Source: Bactrocera neohumeralis (taxonomy: Eukaryota; Arthropoda; Insecta; Diptera; Tephritidae). Taken from it: 64,000 nt of DNA. A program made the translations under genes and the position numbers. The notes under the pieces are model-generated. The model saw only the letters and a program-made list of their open reading frames with translations, did no database searches and had not been told where the DNA came from. Positions 37,291 to 49,450 of the stretch are shown here, one piece after another (position 1 is the first letter of the stretch; every line of letters begins with the position of its first letter). The stretch is from NCBI RefSeq assembly GCF_024586455.1, contig NC_065923.1, forward strand, positions 4,033,501 to 4,097,500, given 5' to 3'.

Positions 37291-40200
37291 GGTTAAGAAA
37301 TTATTGAAAATTGTTTAGCCTTTCGTTGTGCTCCTCAAATCGCAAACCACAACAACCTCACTGCGACTATAATAAGTATTTTTTATCTGGTATAAACTTT
37401 AGAGTCATTATCAAAATGCGCGGATACGGGAAAATCTGCGATTGCCGAGCTGTAGGGTCACAGGTTGCGGAAAGTGAAAGGCCTTTTGATTTGATAGGCC
37501 TTTTTAATATAAGGGTTAGTTGCGAATAACTAATATGTAAGCAGCCCCGTACAGCGTTCAGCGGTTAGAGGGGGAAAATCTCAGATCTTCTTCTTCAATC
37601 TTCTTCATAAATTCTGAGTGCCTGTGATCCCTATTTTGGCGTCATTCAATAACCATTCATTTAAGTTGGTTATAAAGACGGCAGCGCAGGAGCTTCCAAG
37701 GAGCCAACGATATCGTCCACAGACTTCGAGGCAGACTACTACTAATATGTGTGTAGTCATCAAAGGGCGTTAGTTCATACTAAACTCCCACTTTGTGCTT
37801 ATGACTATCGGGGGAAACCAACTACCTCGAATAAGCGATAATTTCAACATGAATCAAAAGGTCAAGATTGGAAATTATTCAAGGGGTCGAATTACTCCCC
37901 TGCCTCGGCAGCCTGCTCTATAGAATGGTGCAAACTTTATATAACATTAACACAAACTATGTAGCTGAAAACGCTGAAACCTTAAGCTCCAGTGGAAGAT
38001 CCAGAAAGTAATAATGATGATGTCATGCTCATCCTTAGCATTGTTATAAACGTATAACTAACCGTTATAGTGAAAAAGTGGCTCCTTTGAGTATTTAGAA
38101 GTTTGGCTTTAGGACAAGATCTGTAATTTACTGATTTAAGTAACCTTAACATTTCACAGCTTTTAAACCGGTCATGCTTTTTCTAGCTCAGTTTGGCGGC
38201 TTGCACGGACATAATAATTACATTAAAATCCCCATACTTGTCCAAAAATCTCGCTGAAAAGCTGGAAATATAACTTTCGAAAAATTCGCAACAAACTTGA
38301 AAAATTAGCCGCACCACCAACGGGTTAATGTTGTGTGCACGGCGCTTGTTTGCGTTATCCCTGCTAACGAATTGAGTGCTCGCCGCTGCGCTTTGTTGTG
38401 GCGTATTAATTGTTAAATGAGGCGTGGCGCGTTGATAGTGGTATTTTAAAAAGGATTTATGCAACAACAACAACATCAGCTGTAGCGTCAACAGAAAAAT
38501 TACCCACAAACACTATCGCACGCTGAAGTGTGCAGCAGCGTTTATTAAATAACTACACGCGTCTGCGCAAAACAGATTAATTAAAAGCGACACTCCGCTT
38601 GGTCAGCGGTCGGATTAAGCTGCGCTGCGCTGAAATTGCGTGTTGTGCGAAATTAATTAACGAAAATGCGAGTAGTATCCACAAATCTATGTTCGACTGG
38701 AAACCACCATAAAGCAAGCGAGCACCCAACAACAATGGCGATATCAAAAACTACAACAACACATCGCCGCACACGGCGCAATTGAAAGGCAAAAATTAAT
38801 TAGCTGTCAGGCGGTTGTCAGGCGTTTAAACGCTTTTCGGCTCAGTGAACCCGCTTGCAGGTAGAGGAGCTGCCAGCTACCCGCGGTACCCACCCCAGGC
38901 ACCGTCCGTCTGCGCTGCCTTAATGATGGCGCTTTTGGTTGCTTTTTAAGTGGCGTGTATCGACGTGCTTCGCATTCGAAATGAAGGCAAACGAGCCGTC
39001 GATGGATGAGTCGTCGTTCGCGGTGCCTCAAATGACGTGGAGCGGCCGATTTGCGCATGCACGCCGGCGCATTAGAAAAAAATTGCCAATGCCTGCAGTC
39101 GGATCATTGCTCTTTTCTATAGAAATATCTGTTCCGAGAATATATGTTTATGAATGATAAGTTTTATGGCGATTAACAAACTTAAATATGCAAATTAGCG
39201 ACATAGACTATATGCATACATATATGGTATATTCCTTTATGAACTGAAAGACATTCATACATAGATTTTAATTCATAATTAGGACTTTTTGTTGATTTAA
39301 ATTTAGTTTAATTACTGTTTTTAGTGAAACTTTTCTGTCACGGTTTCACATAGTTGCTAATATTATGCAAAACTTTGCTCATTTTCTTATTCACAGAGCA
39401 TCTTGCAACTGAAGTTGGAAACATTGCTAAATCATTAAGAAAAGAAAATATTTAGACCAGAGTAGTTAATTTCTGCAAGCAAGAAAAAAAATCATAGTAT
39501 ATACTTTCTGCAGGAAGAAACCCACTGGAATCGTAAGATAAAATATCAAAAATCAAAGGGAAAATAATTTACGGGCGATCTGAAGCCGGAGAAAAGTAAT
39601 GGTAGGGGCATGGTAGAATAGTTGAGGATTAAAAATGATTTAACTCAATTTCAGGCAAAACTATGAGTCTACGCCTGTAATTTTGCAGTAAACTTACCGT
39701 ATTATGTCACATACATTTTTTCATAAAAATATTAAAAATCAAGCTTTATTTTGACGAAAAATCGAAAAAATACTCTAATTTTCAATTAAAATTTCTCACG
39801 TCAAAATATCCGATTTATGAAGGCTTTATGTTATGTTGTTTCCTAAAAATCGAGTTTGAGAATTGTTTCGACGATTGGAAGGGTAGGTCTAGAGAGTGCT
39901 ATTTTTTTAATCTTCTACATTGTAAACTATTCTTCGGCAGTTTAATTGGAAATATATTTTCATGATGCTCCAAACGGAGGATGTAACGTCTGCTAAATTC
40001 TTCGATTGTATTCTTGACAGTGAATAACTTTTGATTCCGGTGGAGGACATCCGTTTCTCACATAGAGAGGGCTCTATGGTGAACAGAACTTTATTTTGAA
40101 AAATTTGAATTACTTTTAAATTGGAATTCGCTACACTGCCTCAGATGTGAACGCCATATGTTCAGATCGGCCTATGTATTGTCTTATAAATGAGTAACTT

Positions 40201-41479
40201 ATTCTTAGGACTGAGGCGGTGTTTTGGCCTAAGGAGCCAGTATAGCTGCGCCAACTCGCTCTTAGCTTTGACACATCTTGTATGTCAGGGCGAAATATAG
40301 AATATCGAATTCATAAGGCCTCTAAATTTTTTTAAATAGTGAATATTTTTGTAACATTTTCTAAATAGACGCTTATTAATTCCGTCTTTATATGAAATTT
40401 ATTAAATTATTATACTTCTTAATTTTCAGGAGTTTGTTTTATGGGTGCTTGGTAAGTCTGTGTTTTCAATTCATATATTTAGCGGGTTTAAGTTGCATTG
40501 CTTAGCAAAATTGTTTTCAGAGATTACAATTTCAAAGACTTGAGACTTGTATGCAAAAAAAAACCGAACCGAGGTCACAATTCTTGTTGCCATTACGTCA
40601 AAGAAATTAATATTCGGCACGCTATTGCCGAAATAAATCCGCCTATGCTGGAAAAAGACTAAACATTCCGTCTTCATAAGATAAATGCCATTTTATAAAT
40701 TGTTCAATGCTTTATTTGATTCAATGATGCCATATCTCTGAAAAGCACCCTTTGTAAAAACCACAACAGTGCACACCCTTCACTGCCTTGAAAAAAGCAA
40801 AAAAAAAACATTTAATTATTCTTGACATTTTCCACATTCTCGTATTAATTTTTTTCAATAAAAAATTGCAATTTTTTAATTTTTATAATAAAAATAACTG
40901 ATTTTTTTTTAACACCATAATTTCGGCTGGGCACATTTAACACGGGTGCGCTGACGCCGCCATCGCTCGTCAACTTCGCAAAATTCGTAAAATTCGCGCG
41001 TCAAGGTTAAAAAGTTGTTAGCATTGCTGACAGCTTTTGACATTCATTAAAAATTATGTGATGAATTTCTATAAGCTTCGGCTCTGCCCAATAAAAAATG
41101 ATTGCGCACACGCGTATATACATACATATATACAAGGGATTACCAGTTGCCCAAAGTTCTGGTATTTCACCTTGTCTTACATCATTGGAGATAAAAAAAA
41201 ACATTAAACCTTGAAATGGTTGGCATGTCGATACAAAAGCAACAAAATGCATAATTAAATAAAATAAACGATTTCCAAATGAAGGAACGCTATTAAATAC
41301 ATAAATATTGTAAAACATATTCACATAATCAGTGACAAAATGAGTGAGTTGGACGGGTATGAAATTCGTCTGTTTAGCGAGCTGGTAAAATACATATTTA
41401 CTAGAACTCAACATAGTCTTAATTTGTAAGGGAGTATAAATGATTCAGTAGCGGTTAACTCAATGATAAATATGTAGTT
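37291..41479. other. Long stretch without recognisable feature
   Basis: 37.6-38.1 kb and 39.5-40.4 kb look like old decayed sequence without motifs I can name. 38.3-39.1 kb is GC-richer with short overlapping frames on both strands. 40.8-40.9 kb is a T/A-run region. No gene or RNA is supported. Confidence 0.3.
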
Positions 41480-42115
41480 GAGAACCGTCATTTGGCGTTT
41501 GGCGGATCAGTTTTTCTTCCGGCAACTATTGTTGCTGTGCGCAAACTGATTTTGCAAGGTCGTCATGTGCCCTATCGTGAGACTGAGTCAACTATGGGCA
41601 TTCATTATTTCAGGCAATTGTCAAACGCTTCCAAAAGGGGTCGATTGGTCGAGAGAAATGTTAAAATATACGATTGCGGCTAAAGTAAATAGCAGCGACT
41701 GAGCCGAATCTAAGGCTGCTCGCGCACGAAGCACTTCCAAGCGAATGGTTGCGTGGACTTGTTGCAACTATTCCACTAGAACAAATCAGTACGATAAATT
41801 TTAAGTAATAGAAAGCCATTTTTGTGCCAGTTGTTCTTCAAGAAATCAGGAAAACCAACCGTCGAAGACGAAACCTTCTTCACTCAGATGGTGCGATCCC
41901 TCACGCATCTGCATTTTGAAAGGATCAAAGGATCTATACTCCACAGTATAGATACACTAAAGATCAATGTATATCGACACCTGAGGCGATAGTGTTCAAA
42001 ACGCATGTTTTGGAGATACCTCAATCAGAGTGGCAAAAATACTTCGACAGTTGGTTCAAACGCATGCAAAAGTGTATAGACCTTAATAAAGATAAAATCA
42101 AAGTATAAAAGGTAA
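41480..42115 (+). mobile_element. Mariner relic of a separate lineage
   Basis: The opening frame has FGGSVFLPATIVAVRKLILQ and GRHVPYRETESTMGI (41494-41615), the N-terminal DNA-binding region of mariners with the R-H-V-T-Y-R-E-I-E signature. Then come STSKRMVAW (about 41727-41753), EIRKTNRRRRNLLHSDGA (about 41850-41900, in place of L-L-H-H-D-N-A) and EWQKYFDSWFKRMQKCIDL (about 42028-42084), the C-terminal helix. Catalytic blocks and long stretches between them are lost, and frames change. The lineage is distinct from the other mariners in the window. No inverted ends are visible. Confidence 0.85.
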
Positions 42116-43054
42116 CCCTCGTAGTTTTCTCAAGATACCCTCTCTTGTTAATCACTGACTTTTGATTAACTTTCTATCCGATAGCTATATTTGAGCTTTG
42201 CTCTCTCTGAAAAATCGACATATGAAAGCAACAAAACAATTAAAAATGTCAGAGAGTAGGGTGTCAATTTCTTAAAGAAATGTTATAACCGCTTGCGGAG
42301 CCCTCTATTTCATTAAGCATATTTATTTGAATTATAACAGTTGTCTGTTCGTTTCGCCACTCTCCGCGGCTTGGCTAATAAGTATACACTGGTTATCAAA
42401 AAGAGTGCACTGTAAATTGAGTTTCCTTGAAACCCAGAGCTCTCTACCAAATAATTTGAAAATGGTATATTAATTTTTGCTAACGGTGATTAAGTCTCAG
42501 CCAGAAATCTCAATCTGCAGGCGTATTTTTCATTGCTAAAGGCTGCCTACAAATCCAAGAAGCTCTTGCCAGACAAATTTTCTTCCCTAGCGTTGATGAG
42601 ATGCGCAACATATTACTTTGTTGCAGCAACATTGCCGTTACAAGGCACGGCTCCAATATATACTACACGAATACATCAAGTATGCAAGAATATATATTTA
42701 TATGTATATTCGACTGTGTAGGCAAGCTTGTAAATCATGTTGAAGTGTATAAATAAATTGGCGAACAAATTAGATAAAAATAAATGCTATGCAAAATTTC
42801 AAATGCCATCCATCACGGCACGCTTGAGCGCAGGAGCGCATACCCAGTTCATTATGCGCTCACGGATATTTTGCAGTGCAAATGCCAAAGCCAAAGCACA
42901 AAGAGAAGACGCAGAAATCATTGCGAAATCAAAACACAGAACTAGCGATACTCAACGGAGACCAGACAGACATCCGAAAGACGAAATAGTTTTGCGAGCG
43001 CGCGACTAGAAGAAGCGAAGCAGCAGCAACGGGGCAAATGCAAATATTTATGCG

Positions 43055-43085
<31 letters not shown>

Positions 43086-44859
43086 CGAATATGCTAAAAT
43101 GACAGCGGCGAAGACATGTTGATGAGCTGATTGAGGGGGTGATGCGTTGACAATAACAATAACAACACTTGAAAGGCGGCTGCTGTTGCCGCTATTGGCT
43201 ATTGCAACAACAAACAGCAACAACGCGCGCAACGCACAGATATCAACTACTTTGCACTTTGCCAGATACTTAACGCGCAGAAATTTACAAGTCATGCCTG
43301 CTGCAAATTGCAACGCGTACCAAGGCGGCACAGAGAAGGCAAAGTGGCAAGTGGCAAGCATGTGGCAGGCTACAGATACGAACGCGCCCAGGAATGCGCT
43401 GTAATATAGATGTAGTTGCATGCAACGCACGTGTGTGCGTGCTGTTGTCGCGTGTGCGCGAGATCACAAACCGCGATCGGCGTGCGCGCCTCTCAACTGT
43501 GTAATGGATGCGCTGTGGCAACAACAACAGCAGTAGCAACAACGGCAATTGGCAGCGGCAACAACTTGTAATATATTTAGCCAATTTTCAACGCTTGTTG
43601 ACAAAACTGTCAACAAAATAGCAACAAAATTGTGCATGACACCGAATGAGGCATCCAAATTGTGCATCCAAACACATGTGGCATGCGACGCACGCACGCA
43701 CGCAATCCGTTATTCGCCAACATACACTTGCATGCCTATGCTTGTGTAAAAAAATCGCACATATGTGCATGGGTATGTGTGTGTGTATGTAAATATAAGT
43801 GGCAAGCACGTCGATGCCACGGTAGCAGCAACGCTTGACAGACTCTCAGGCACACAGTGGAGGCAGTGCGGTGCACCGGCAGCAGTTGTGACGAATTCAC
43901 AGATTGCCGCTATGAAAGATTGCCGCCGCTCGACGCCCTCTGCTGCCCCACCGCTGCTGCATGTCGCGTTCCCCAGCCTGAATGGCTTGTCCGTCCGTGC
44001 GCTTGCAACTCAATAGCGACAACAGTGCGCAGACAGCAAACAGGATGAGTTAGCGACGTTTTGATATGCATCAGCGATGTTGCCGCTGCTTGGTTAAGTG
44101 AAAAATTTTCTCGAATTGCCTGCTATTTTCGAAAATGGCGCAATTAAAAAATCTCATTTGCGCTCGCAAAGTAGTCAAACTCATTTCAGGGCGCTGCCGG
44201 TGCGTATTTAAAGACTGCCAAGTGATTTAAGTTTTTACTTCGCCGGGTTGTTGTTGCTTTGGCTCTTTGCTTAACACAGGAAATGGTCCATGACTTGTTG
44301 TTCGTCACTGGCTGGAGGAAAAAAGGAGGTGAAATGCCGATTAATGCATTAAAATGCCTCGACTATGGCAAATAAGCGAACTGATTTTGTATGAAATAGA
44401 TTCTCGTGTGTTAATGAAAGGTGATAGATGCATTAGAAAAAAGTAATTAAATACTTGAAGGGTATAATTTAATTTCTGATCTTAAAATCTGAATTAAAAG
44501 TTGATAAAAATTTTTTGTTTAAAAATTGGAGTAACAAATTAAAATTTTGATTTTCATAGCAAAAGCCGGAATGGAAGGGGGAGAAAAGTAATGATTTGCA
44601 TATTTTTATCTGAAATGCCATAATTAAGTTTAATTAAATATCAATAAGACAAACAGTGCTAACAGAAAATAACGATTATAATTAACCAATTGAAATACGA
44701 AAGTGCAAAATAGTTTAAAAATCAAAAAAGACAGTTTTTATTTTTATGACCTAAACTCGGTATATTTAGTTTTCCACAAAGTTTGTTGTTTTTGTGATAT
44801 TGATATGGAATTTTTCACCTGTTCATTTCTCACCAAGTAGTTGCTAATTTCGTTGGAAC
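42116..44859. other. Unique-looking DNA with CAA/CAG simple sequence
   Basis: 42.7-44.1 kb is rich in CAACAAC, GCAGCAG and CA/TG words, and several frames of 60-162 codons overlap on both strands. Such overlap on opposite strands is typical of simple sequence, not genes. No motif supports a protein. Confidence 0.35.
43061..43085. repeat. (GT)12 microsatellite
   Basis: An uninterrupted run of GT dinucleotides following GCGCTTTCT and ending at GTGTGCG. Confidence 0.95.
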
Positions 44860-44970
44860 CACCAGTATCGGATCACTACAGGATATGGCTGCCATACAAA
44901 CTGAACGAACGAAATCAAGTTATTTTATAGAAACTTTGTGAAGGTTGTTCTAGTTCGGTGCAACCGAAGT
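44860..44970 (-). repeat. GGTCCGATATCGG dispersed repeat, short inverted fragment
   Basis: AGTATCGGATCACTACAGGA and TATGGCTGCCATACAAACTG (44865-44904) are the reverse complement of the TGTATGGCAGC...TATAGTGGTCCGATA part of the repeat. CTTTGTGAAGGTTGTTCTAG follows. Only about 110 bases are recognisable. Confidence 0.5.
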
Positions 44971-44994
44971 ATTGTTCTCTTCCATCCGGACATC

Positions 44995-45235
44995 ATGACC
45001 TAGCTAGCTCAGCCACTGTCTCTTAATTCGCTGAACTATGTCAATTTCGTCGTATATCTCGTACAGCTCATCGTTCCATCGACTGCGGTATTCACCGTCT
45101 ACCATTAATCTTCCGCAGAACCTTTCTCTCGATAACTCGTAACGCGGACTCATCAGCTGTTGTCATCGTCCATGCCTCCACACCACCTCCGAACATTTTT
45201 ATTCGAAGCTTTTGGTTTAGGGAAAAGAGCGGCTA
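44995..45235 (-). mobile_element. Non-LTR retrotransposon fragment, post-RT region
   Basis: On the minus strand, EAWTMTTADESALRVIERK (about 45131-45187) and then, with frame change, G-E-Y-R-S-R-W-N-D-E-L-Y-E-I-Y-D (about 45060-45105) and an IVQRIKRQWLSWL-like end are the stretch that follows the RT in RTE-like insect elements. It supplies exactly the part deleted from the 25.0-kb copy between EAWTLTTEA and the C-terminus. No 5' or 3' element ends are visible. Confidence 0.7.
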
Positions 45236-45239
45236 CAAA

Positions 45240-47414
45240 CAATAATTTGAGTATGTTTAGGTTAGGTTAAGTTTTGAGGTCGATCATACGGGAGATTTCA
45301 CTCAGACAGCTAATAGACGGTCCGTTGTGCGACCTAGAACTACCAAATCGATGAAGCGCTTTGAGCCGATCAACAATTTCTTGAGACGTCTAATGTGAGT
45401 TTCGGCTATGTTTACTGGTTCGGCGATAGTATGACTACTGCGATGTTTCAACCGCAAACTTGCAAAAGCTGGATAAAGGCTATGTTAAAGCGTGATCTAA
45501 TGTGATCGTTAGCTATTGCCCTAGTATCTGAAGACTAAATTCTATATACCAAGATTTAGAAAGAGTGTTGTGAGTACATAAATGGAGTGATGAAAATGGG
45601 AGAACACATTTTCATGCCATTTTGCCAGTATATAAAGAAGCAAATCGAGTATTTTGGAAAAGTTTTCAGATTAGAAGTTGACTTATGCTGAAAAATACTC
45701 ACTTTATTTCCTCTTCTCTCATTTAGTTGCAAATAAACCGCTACAAATTAGTAAATCGAAAAGCTTGTCGGCAGTTCAAGTACAATGTGTGATAATTCAA
45801 TGCAAAAAAACTGTTTTTTAAAATGCGAGTGCATTTGGCGCTTGAGAGCAACTCAATGAGCGCAATAATCAAAAACAGCCACGACAAATACAACAACAAT
45901 TGGGCACACAATGAGGAAAACAAACAATTTACTGTGGAAATGAATTTCAATTACAAAAACAAACATTTGTGCGCTTTAAAATAATTTCACTTCAACTGAC
46001 AATGCAAAAACACCAACAAAGGTACGCCCTCGAATACATTTCGGTAATTTTCGAGTAAAATTTGAAAATTCCGCTGAAAATCGAATTTAGTTGATATGCA
46101 TGATTGGTTTAGCGTTTACAATTTATTTTTGGGTGAATTCTTTGTGCGAAAATAAACGCAAACAAAACCAAGCGCTGCGCATTCGGTCGAGCGCGCTGGC
46201 CAGCGAGAGTGTGTATGTAAGCGAATGCAAATAAATTGTGCGCAAAACACTTCGGCGCACACACACACCCATGCGTACTCACGCATACAGGCGCACGTCA
46301 GTATCGGCGCACATCTAATTGAAGCAATTATTGAAAATGATAAATTCGAAATTTATTTCGGCAGCGCCAACAACACCAACACTCACCCACATACACCTCT
46401 CGACAGTACACCCTGTTTGTATGTATGCGTGTGTGTGGGCAAAGGTAACTGCGCTCTCATTGTTGTCAGCGCATGACACACACACCAACGCATGTGCGCC
46501 ACTTTTGCTTGCTTCTTTGCAGGTGTGTGTGCGTGTGTGTTTATCATTCACTGCTTTGCGGCGCTGATTTTTGACAGCCACACAGGCGATTTGCAATTAA
46601 ATCGGTATCTGCCCCACCACCTTAGGCATCCGCGCGCAGAGTCGACCGCTGTGCCGCGGTGTTGAATTTGCCGCTGACGCCTGTGGCGCTGCAACAATTG
46701 CTGCCGCCAGAAGCCATCGCAATTTTCAGAGCATTTAGATTTGCCGATTTGTGCACTCACCTAGGCTCGTCCATTTGCCGGCCATTAGAGTGCGGCAAAT
46801 ATGTCGCACCCGTATGCGACGCTTGCCGTTAGCCACCGCCAGCCCCACCGCAGCTGCCGCCTTGCGCTGCCGTCTAATAATAAATAATCAAAATAGAGAA
46901 ATTAGTTTCGCAGATTATATTTGTGCGCAAATAATTTGTTTGCGGCTGATTGTGTGCAAAATTATATTTCGAATTTATCTCAATTTTCGCCTGTGCAGCG
47001 CCCAGTGCTCGTTGATTATTTTGTTTGCCTAGCGTGTTGTTGTTGGGTGGTCGCGACGGTGGCGTCTGAGCGATATAAATGCAATTATTTGGGCGATTTT
47101 TAAATAGTTTAATGAAGCGACGCCATATACATAATATTTAGTGTAGAAATAATTTTCATAAATAAATGAAAATACTCTTTGTTTTTTTACTTTTAAATGT
47201 TTTAAAGAAGTATTTTATTTTTCTTTCAGATTTTTGTCGCTTCATTAAAATTCAATTATCTAAAAGCTAGAGAACCCAGACCTCCAATACTTGCCATTTG
47301 TAAAGCGACTTTATATTTAACAATTCTAGTTTCGGAGATTAGTTGGTTCAACATCTGAAAATCATTTTAAATATCGTTCGCAACACCTGCACTCTACATC
47401 TATATAGCCGTTGC
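45240..47414. other. Unique-looking DNA; GC-richer block at 46.15-47.05 kb
   Basis: A GGTTAGGTTAAG stretch at 45258-45271 may be the edge of another repeat. 46.2-46.6 kb is CA/TG-rich. 46.6-47.05 kb is GC-richer and holds the weak exon candidate described separately. Confidence 0.35.
46761..46873 (-). other. Weak candidate exon
   Basis: On the minus strand a pyrimidine-tending tract ending TTTATTATTAG is followed by 113 bases that are open in one frame. The frame includes GKRRIRVRHICRTLMAGKW and has no stop across 37 codons. The segment then meets GACGAGCCTAG|GTGAGTGC, a strong donor. It is more GC-rich than its surroundings. The peptide resembles nothing I know, the acceptor is ordinary and short open stretches are expected by chance in GC-rich DNA. 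It could be a non-coding exon or nothing. Confidence 0.15.
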
Positions 47415-47515
47415 CACGATAGACGGGTCTAAGTAACCGCAACGCACTCGGATTTATATCCGGCCAAGAACTAAGAACTATCAAGTCGGCCTATTCCTCG
47501 AAATTACTTCAGTTA
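47415..47515 (+). repeat. Dispersed repeat fragment shared with 12466-12545
   Basis: ACGGGTCTAAGTAACCGCAA (47423-47442) and TATATCCGGCCAAGAACTAA lead into CAAGTCGGCCTATTCCTCGA and AATTACTTCAGTTA. The second half aligns with the 12.47-kb copy. No coding sequence is seen. Confidence 0.5.
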
Positions 47516-48009
47516 TACTTTTTGACGCTACAGCAACAACAAAAAACCTATATAGACCTAAAGTAGCCTAAACTGAGATCCAAGACTGATTTTAATATAG
47601 CTAAATATACTTTTTGGGCAAGTGTGGGCAGCTTGTTTGCTGAAGTTCATTGGTATTTATAACCAAAATAGCTTTTAACACATCACTTCTTAATATAAAA
47701 GTGAGTGACGAATTGAAGGAATTTTTATTCCTATTACTACGGACTCTCGTGAACTAAGCTTCCCTTCACATTTTTTTGTTGTTACTTTACATCTATGTTT
47801 TTTCCTTGTGTGGTACCTTCTGCTCGAAATTGGCAGTTTTAATTCTTCGAAAGTTTTGCAATTGCAAGGGATCCAGGCAGCCATAAAAGTTGAACTAATT
47901 AAAAAAACACACATTCCTTGGGCAAAATTTGCTTTTAGTACGTAACTGAATAATGTGAATGTGATGTGAATTCTTCTCAAATAAAATTCTTCACCATAAA
48001 CAGGAACAG

Positions 48010-48185
48010 GTTGTTGTGTGTTTTTTTATGCAGCGGGTCCTGAACTCAGCAATCCCGGAGAGGGATGATTCGCCTTCTCACTTTAGCATGCCTGCAAACG
48101 GGTGGTTTTTGGCTACCCAGAAGATACTTGGTCTAACACCGTAAGTCGTGAACTGCATAAGCCATTTGTAAAAGAATCATTTGAA
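48010..48185 (+). repeat. Dispersed repeat shared with 21255-21376
   Basis: GCGGGTCCTGAACTCAGCAA through TAAAAGAATCATTTGAA matches the 21.26-kb sequence at both ends, with about 45 additional bases in the middle (TCTCACTTTAGCATGCCTGC onward). It abuts a LINE 3' end, which raises the possibility that it is part of that element; the 21.26-kb copy has no LINE beside it. Confidence 0.5.
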
Positions 48186-48400
48186 TGACGTCCAGAGACG
48201 TTCCAGACGTTCTGAGAGTATGCGAAGTAAAGGAAGACTTCCACTCCGTTGGAAAAACCAGCTGGAGTAGGACCTGATTACACCTGGAATTTCCAATTGT
48301 CGCCAAACAGTGAAAAAGAAGAACGACTGGCGCGCTGTTGTAAACTCAACTATAACTGCGTAAGCGTTGTCTATGCCAATATAGTAGAAGAAGAAGACAG
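48186..48400 (+). mobile_element. Non-LTR retrotransposon 3' end
   Basis: GRLPLRWKNQLE (about 48234-48269) fits the G-R-P-R-L-R-W-x-D-Q-V-E block. After a stop, the sequence reads SNCRQTVKKKNDWRAVVNST (about 48291-48350) and then TITA and a stop, ending in a GAAGAAGAAGA tail (48387-48397). The last 25 residues nearly equal those of the 25.0-kb relic, including the tail type, so both are one family. It is 5' truncated, as is usual for LINE insertions. Confidence 0.75.
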
Positions 48401-48414
48401 GAACAGGTAGTAAT

Positions 48415-48995
48415 AGCTTTAAACAACCCTACCAGTCTTCGAAGGCTTCTGTGTGTATGACCTGCCGTTGTCCTGATAGAATATACTTTATCTGCTATTG
48501 GCCAAAGCTGACCGCTCTGAGCAATTGTTTCCCTCAAATAGTCCAATTGTTCACAGGACACGTTCCCATTGAGAACAGCCCATAGCAAATGATTTCCTAC
48601 CAATCCCCCCCAGCATTTAGAACAACCTTTCTAACCGGCAATCCATATTTGGTCACCATTTCTAGCCGCGATTCGACTGCCACTGTTTTCACTTAACGTT
48701 GTGAAGAGTTATCCACTTCTCATCACCAGTAACAATTCGTTTCAGCAAAAGATCGATTTTGCTGTGATTCAGCAGCCATTTCCAGATTCTATCCACGAGC
48801 TGCTTTGGTATTACCTCGTGTAGAACCCATACTTCAAGCTTCGTTTGATATTCACCCTTACTTACATATTATTAAACGCTGTTTGAGAAATGGTTCGGTC
48901 CGGGGAAGCCGAAACAGTGGCTGCATGACTGTTGATATCGACGATTTCCATTATTTTACCAACATTTTTGACAATTAATCTTTGTTGTATTAATC
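48415..48995 (-). mobile_element. Mariner relic
   Basis: The minus strand reads in order GKIMEIVDINSHAATVS (about 48910-48960), a broken K-L-E-V-W-V-L-H-E-V block near 48820, and WLLNHSKIDLLLKRIVTGDE (about 48710-48783). Next come KWITLHNVK and finally QLDYLRETIAQS..., running to a remnant of H-x-D-N-A-R-P-H-T-S (TTAGHTHRS, near 48435). The first catalytic Asp lies in VTGDE; the second is changed. It is the same lineage as 25736-25960 and 57407-60168. Neither inverted end was found. It directly follows the LINE tail at 48400. Confidence 0.8.
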
Positions 48996-49082
48996 AAAAC
49001 TATTTTAAGAATTGTATTCTCTGAATACGCTGTATTAAGTTAGTAACACCCAAGCATTTCCATCCAAGACCCTTTAAATTGT

Positions 49083-49450
49083 ATATCTGAACACTCGGCG
49101 TGTCGAGCTGAGTCGATTTATCCATGTTCGTTCGTTTGTCTGTATACTATATATGCGAACTAGTCGCTCAGTTTTTGAGATATCGATTTGGAGAGTCGAT
49201 ATCGGGCCTCTACCGATTATAGCTGCCGTACAAACTTTTCGTACTTAATAAAGTGCTTGTATGGAAAGCTTTTTCATTTGACGAGATATCTTCATGGAAT
49301 TTTGGAAGGAATCATAGTTAACGGTAAAATCAGCGAATAAGTTGTTTAGATCGGACCACCATAGCATATACATAGCTATGTACATATATTAGAAACTGAA
49401 CGATTAAAATCAAATTCTTGTATTGAAAATTTTTTAGCTGTGAAGGGTAT
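49083..49450 (-). repeat. GGTCCGATATCGG dispersed repeat, inverted copy
   Basis: Reverse-complement blocks appear in order: GTGTCGAGCTGAGTCGATTT (49098-49117), TGAGATATCGATTTGGAGAG, then CCGATTATAGCTGCCGTACA and TAGATCGGACCACCATAGCA (49347-49366). The last is the reverse of TGCTATGGTGGTCCGATCTA. The region 49216-49365 seems to hold two rounds of the core, as at 19316-19830. Confidence 0.6.

Noticed and set aside
42942..43430. A 162-codon minus-strand open frame
   Set aside because: It includes the (GT)12 run and CAA-type repeats and is overlapped by plus-strand frames. No family resemblance.
45255..45275. GGTTAGGTTAAG resembling insect telomere repeats
   Set aside because: Only two units, and flies of this group lack TTAGG telomeres. 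It is more likely the edge of an old repeat.
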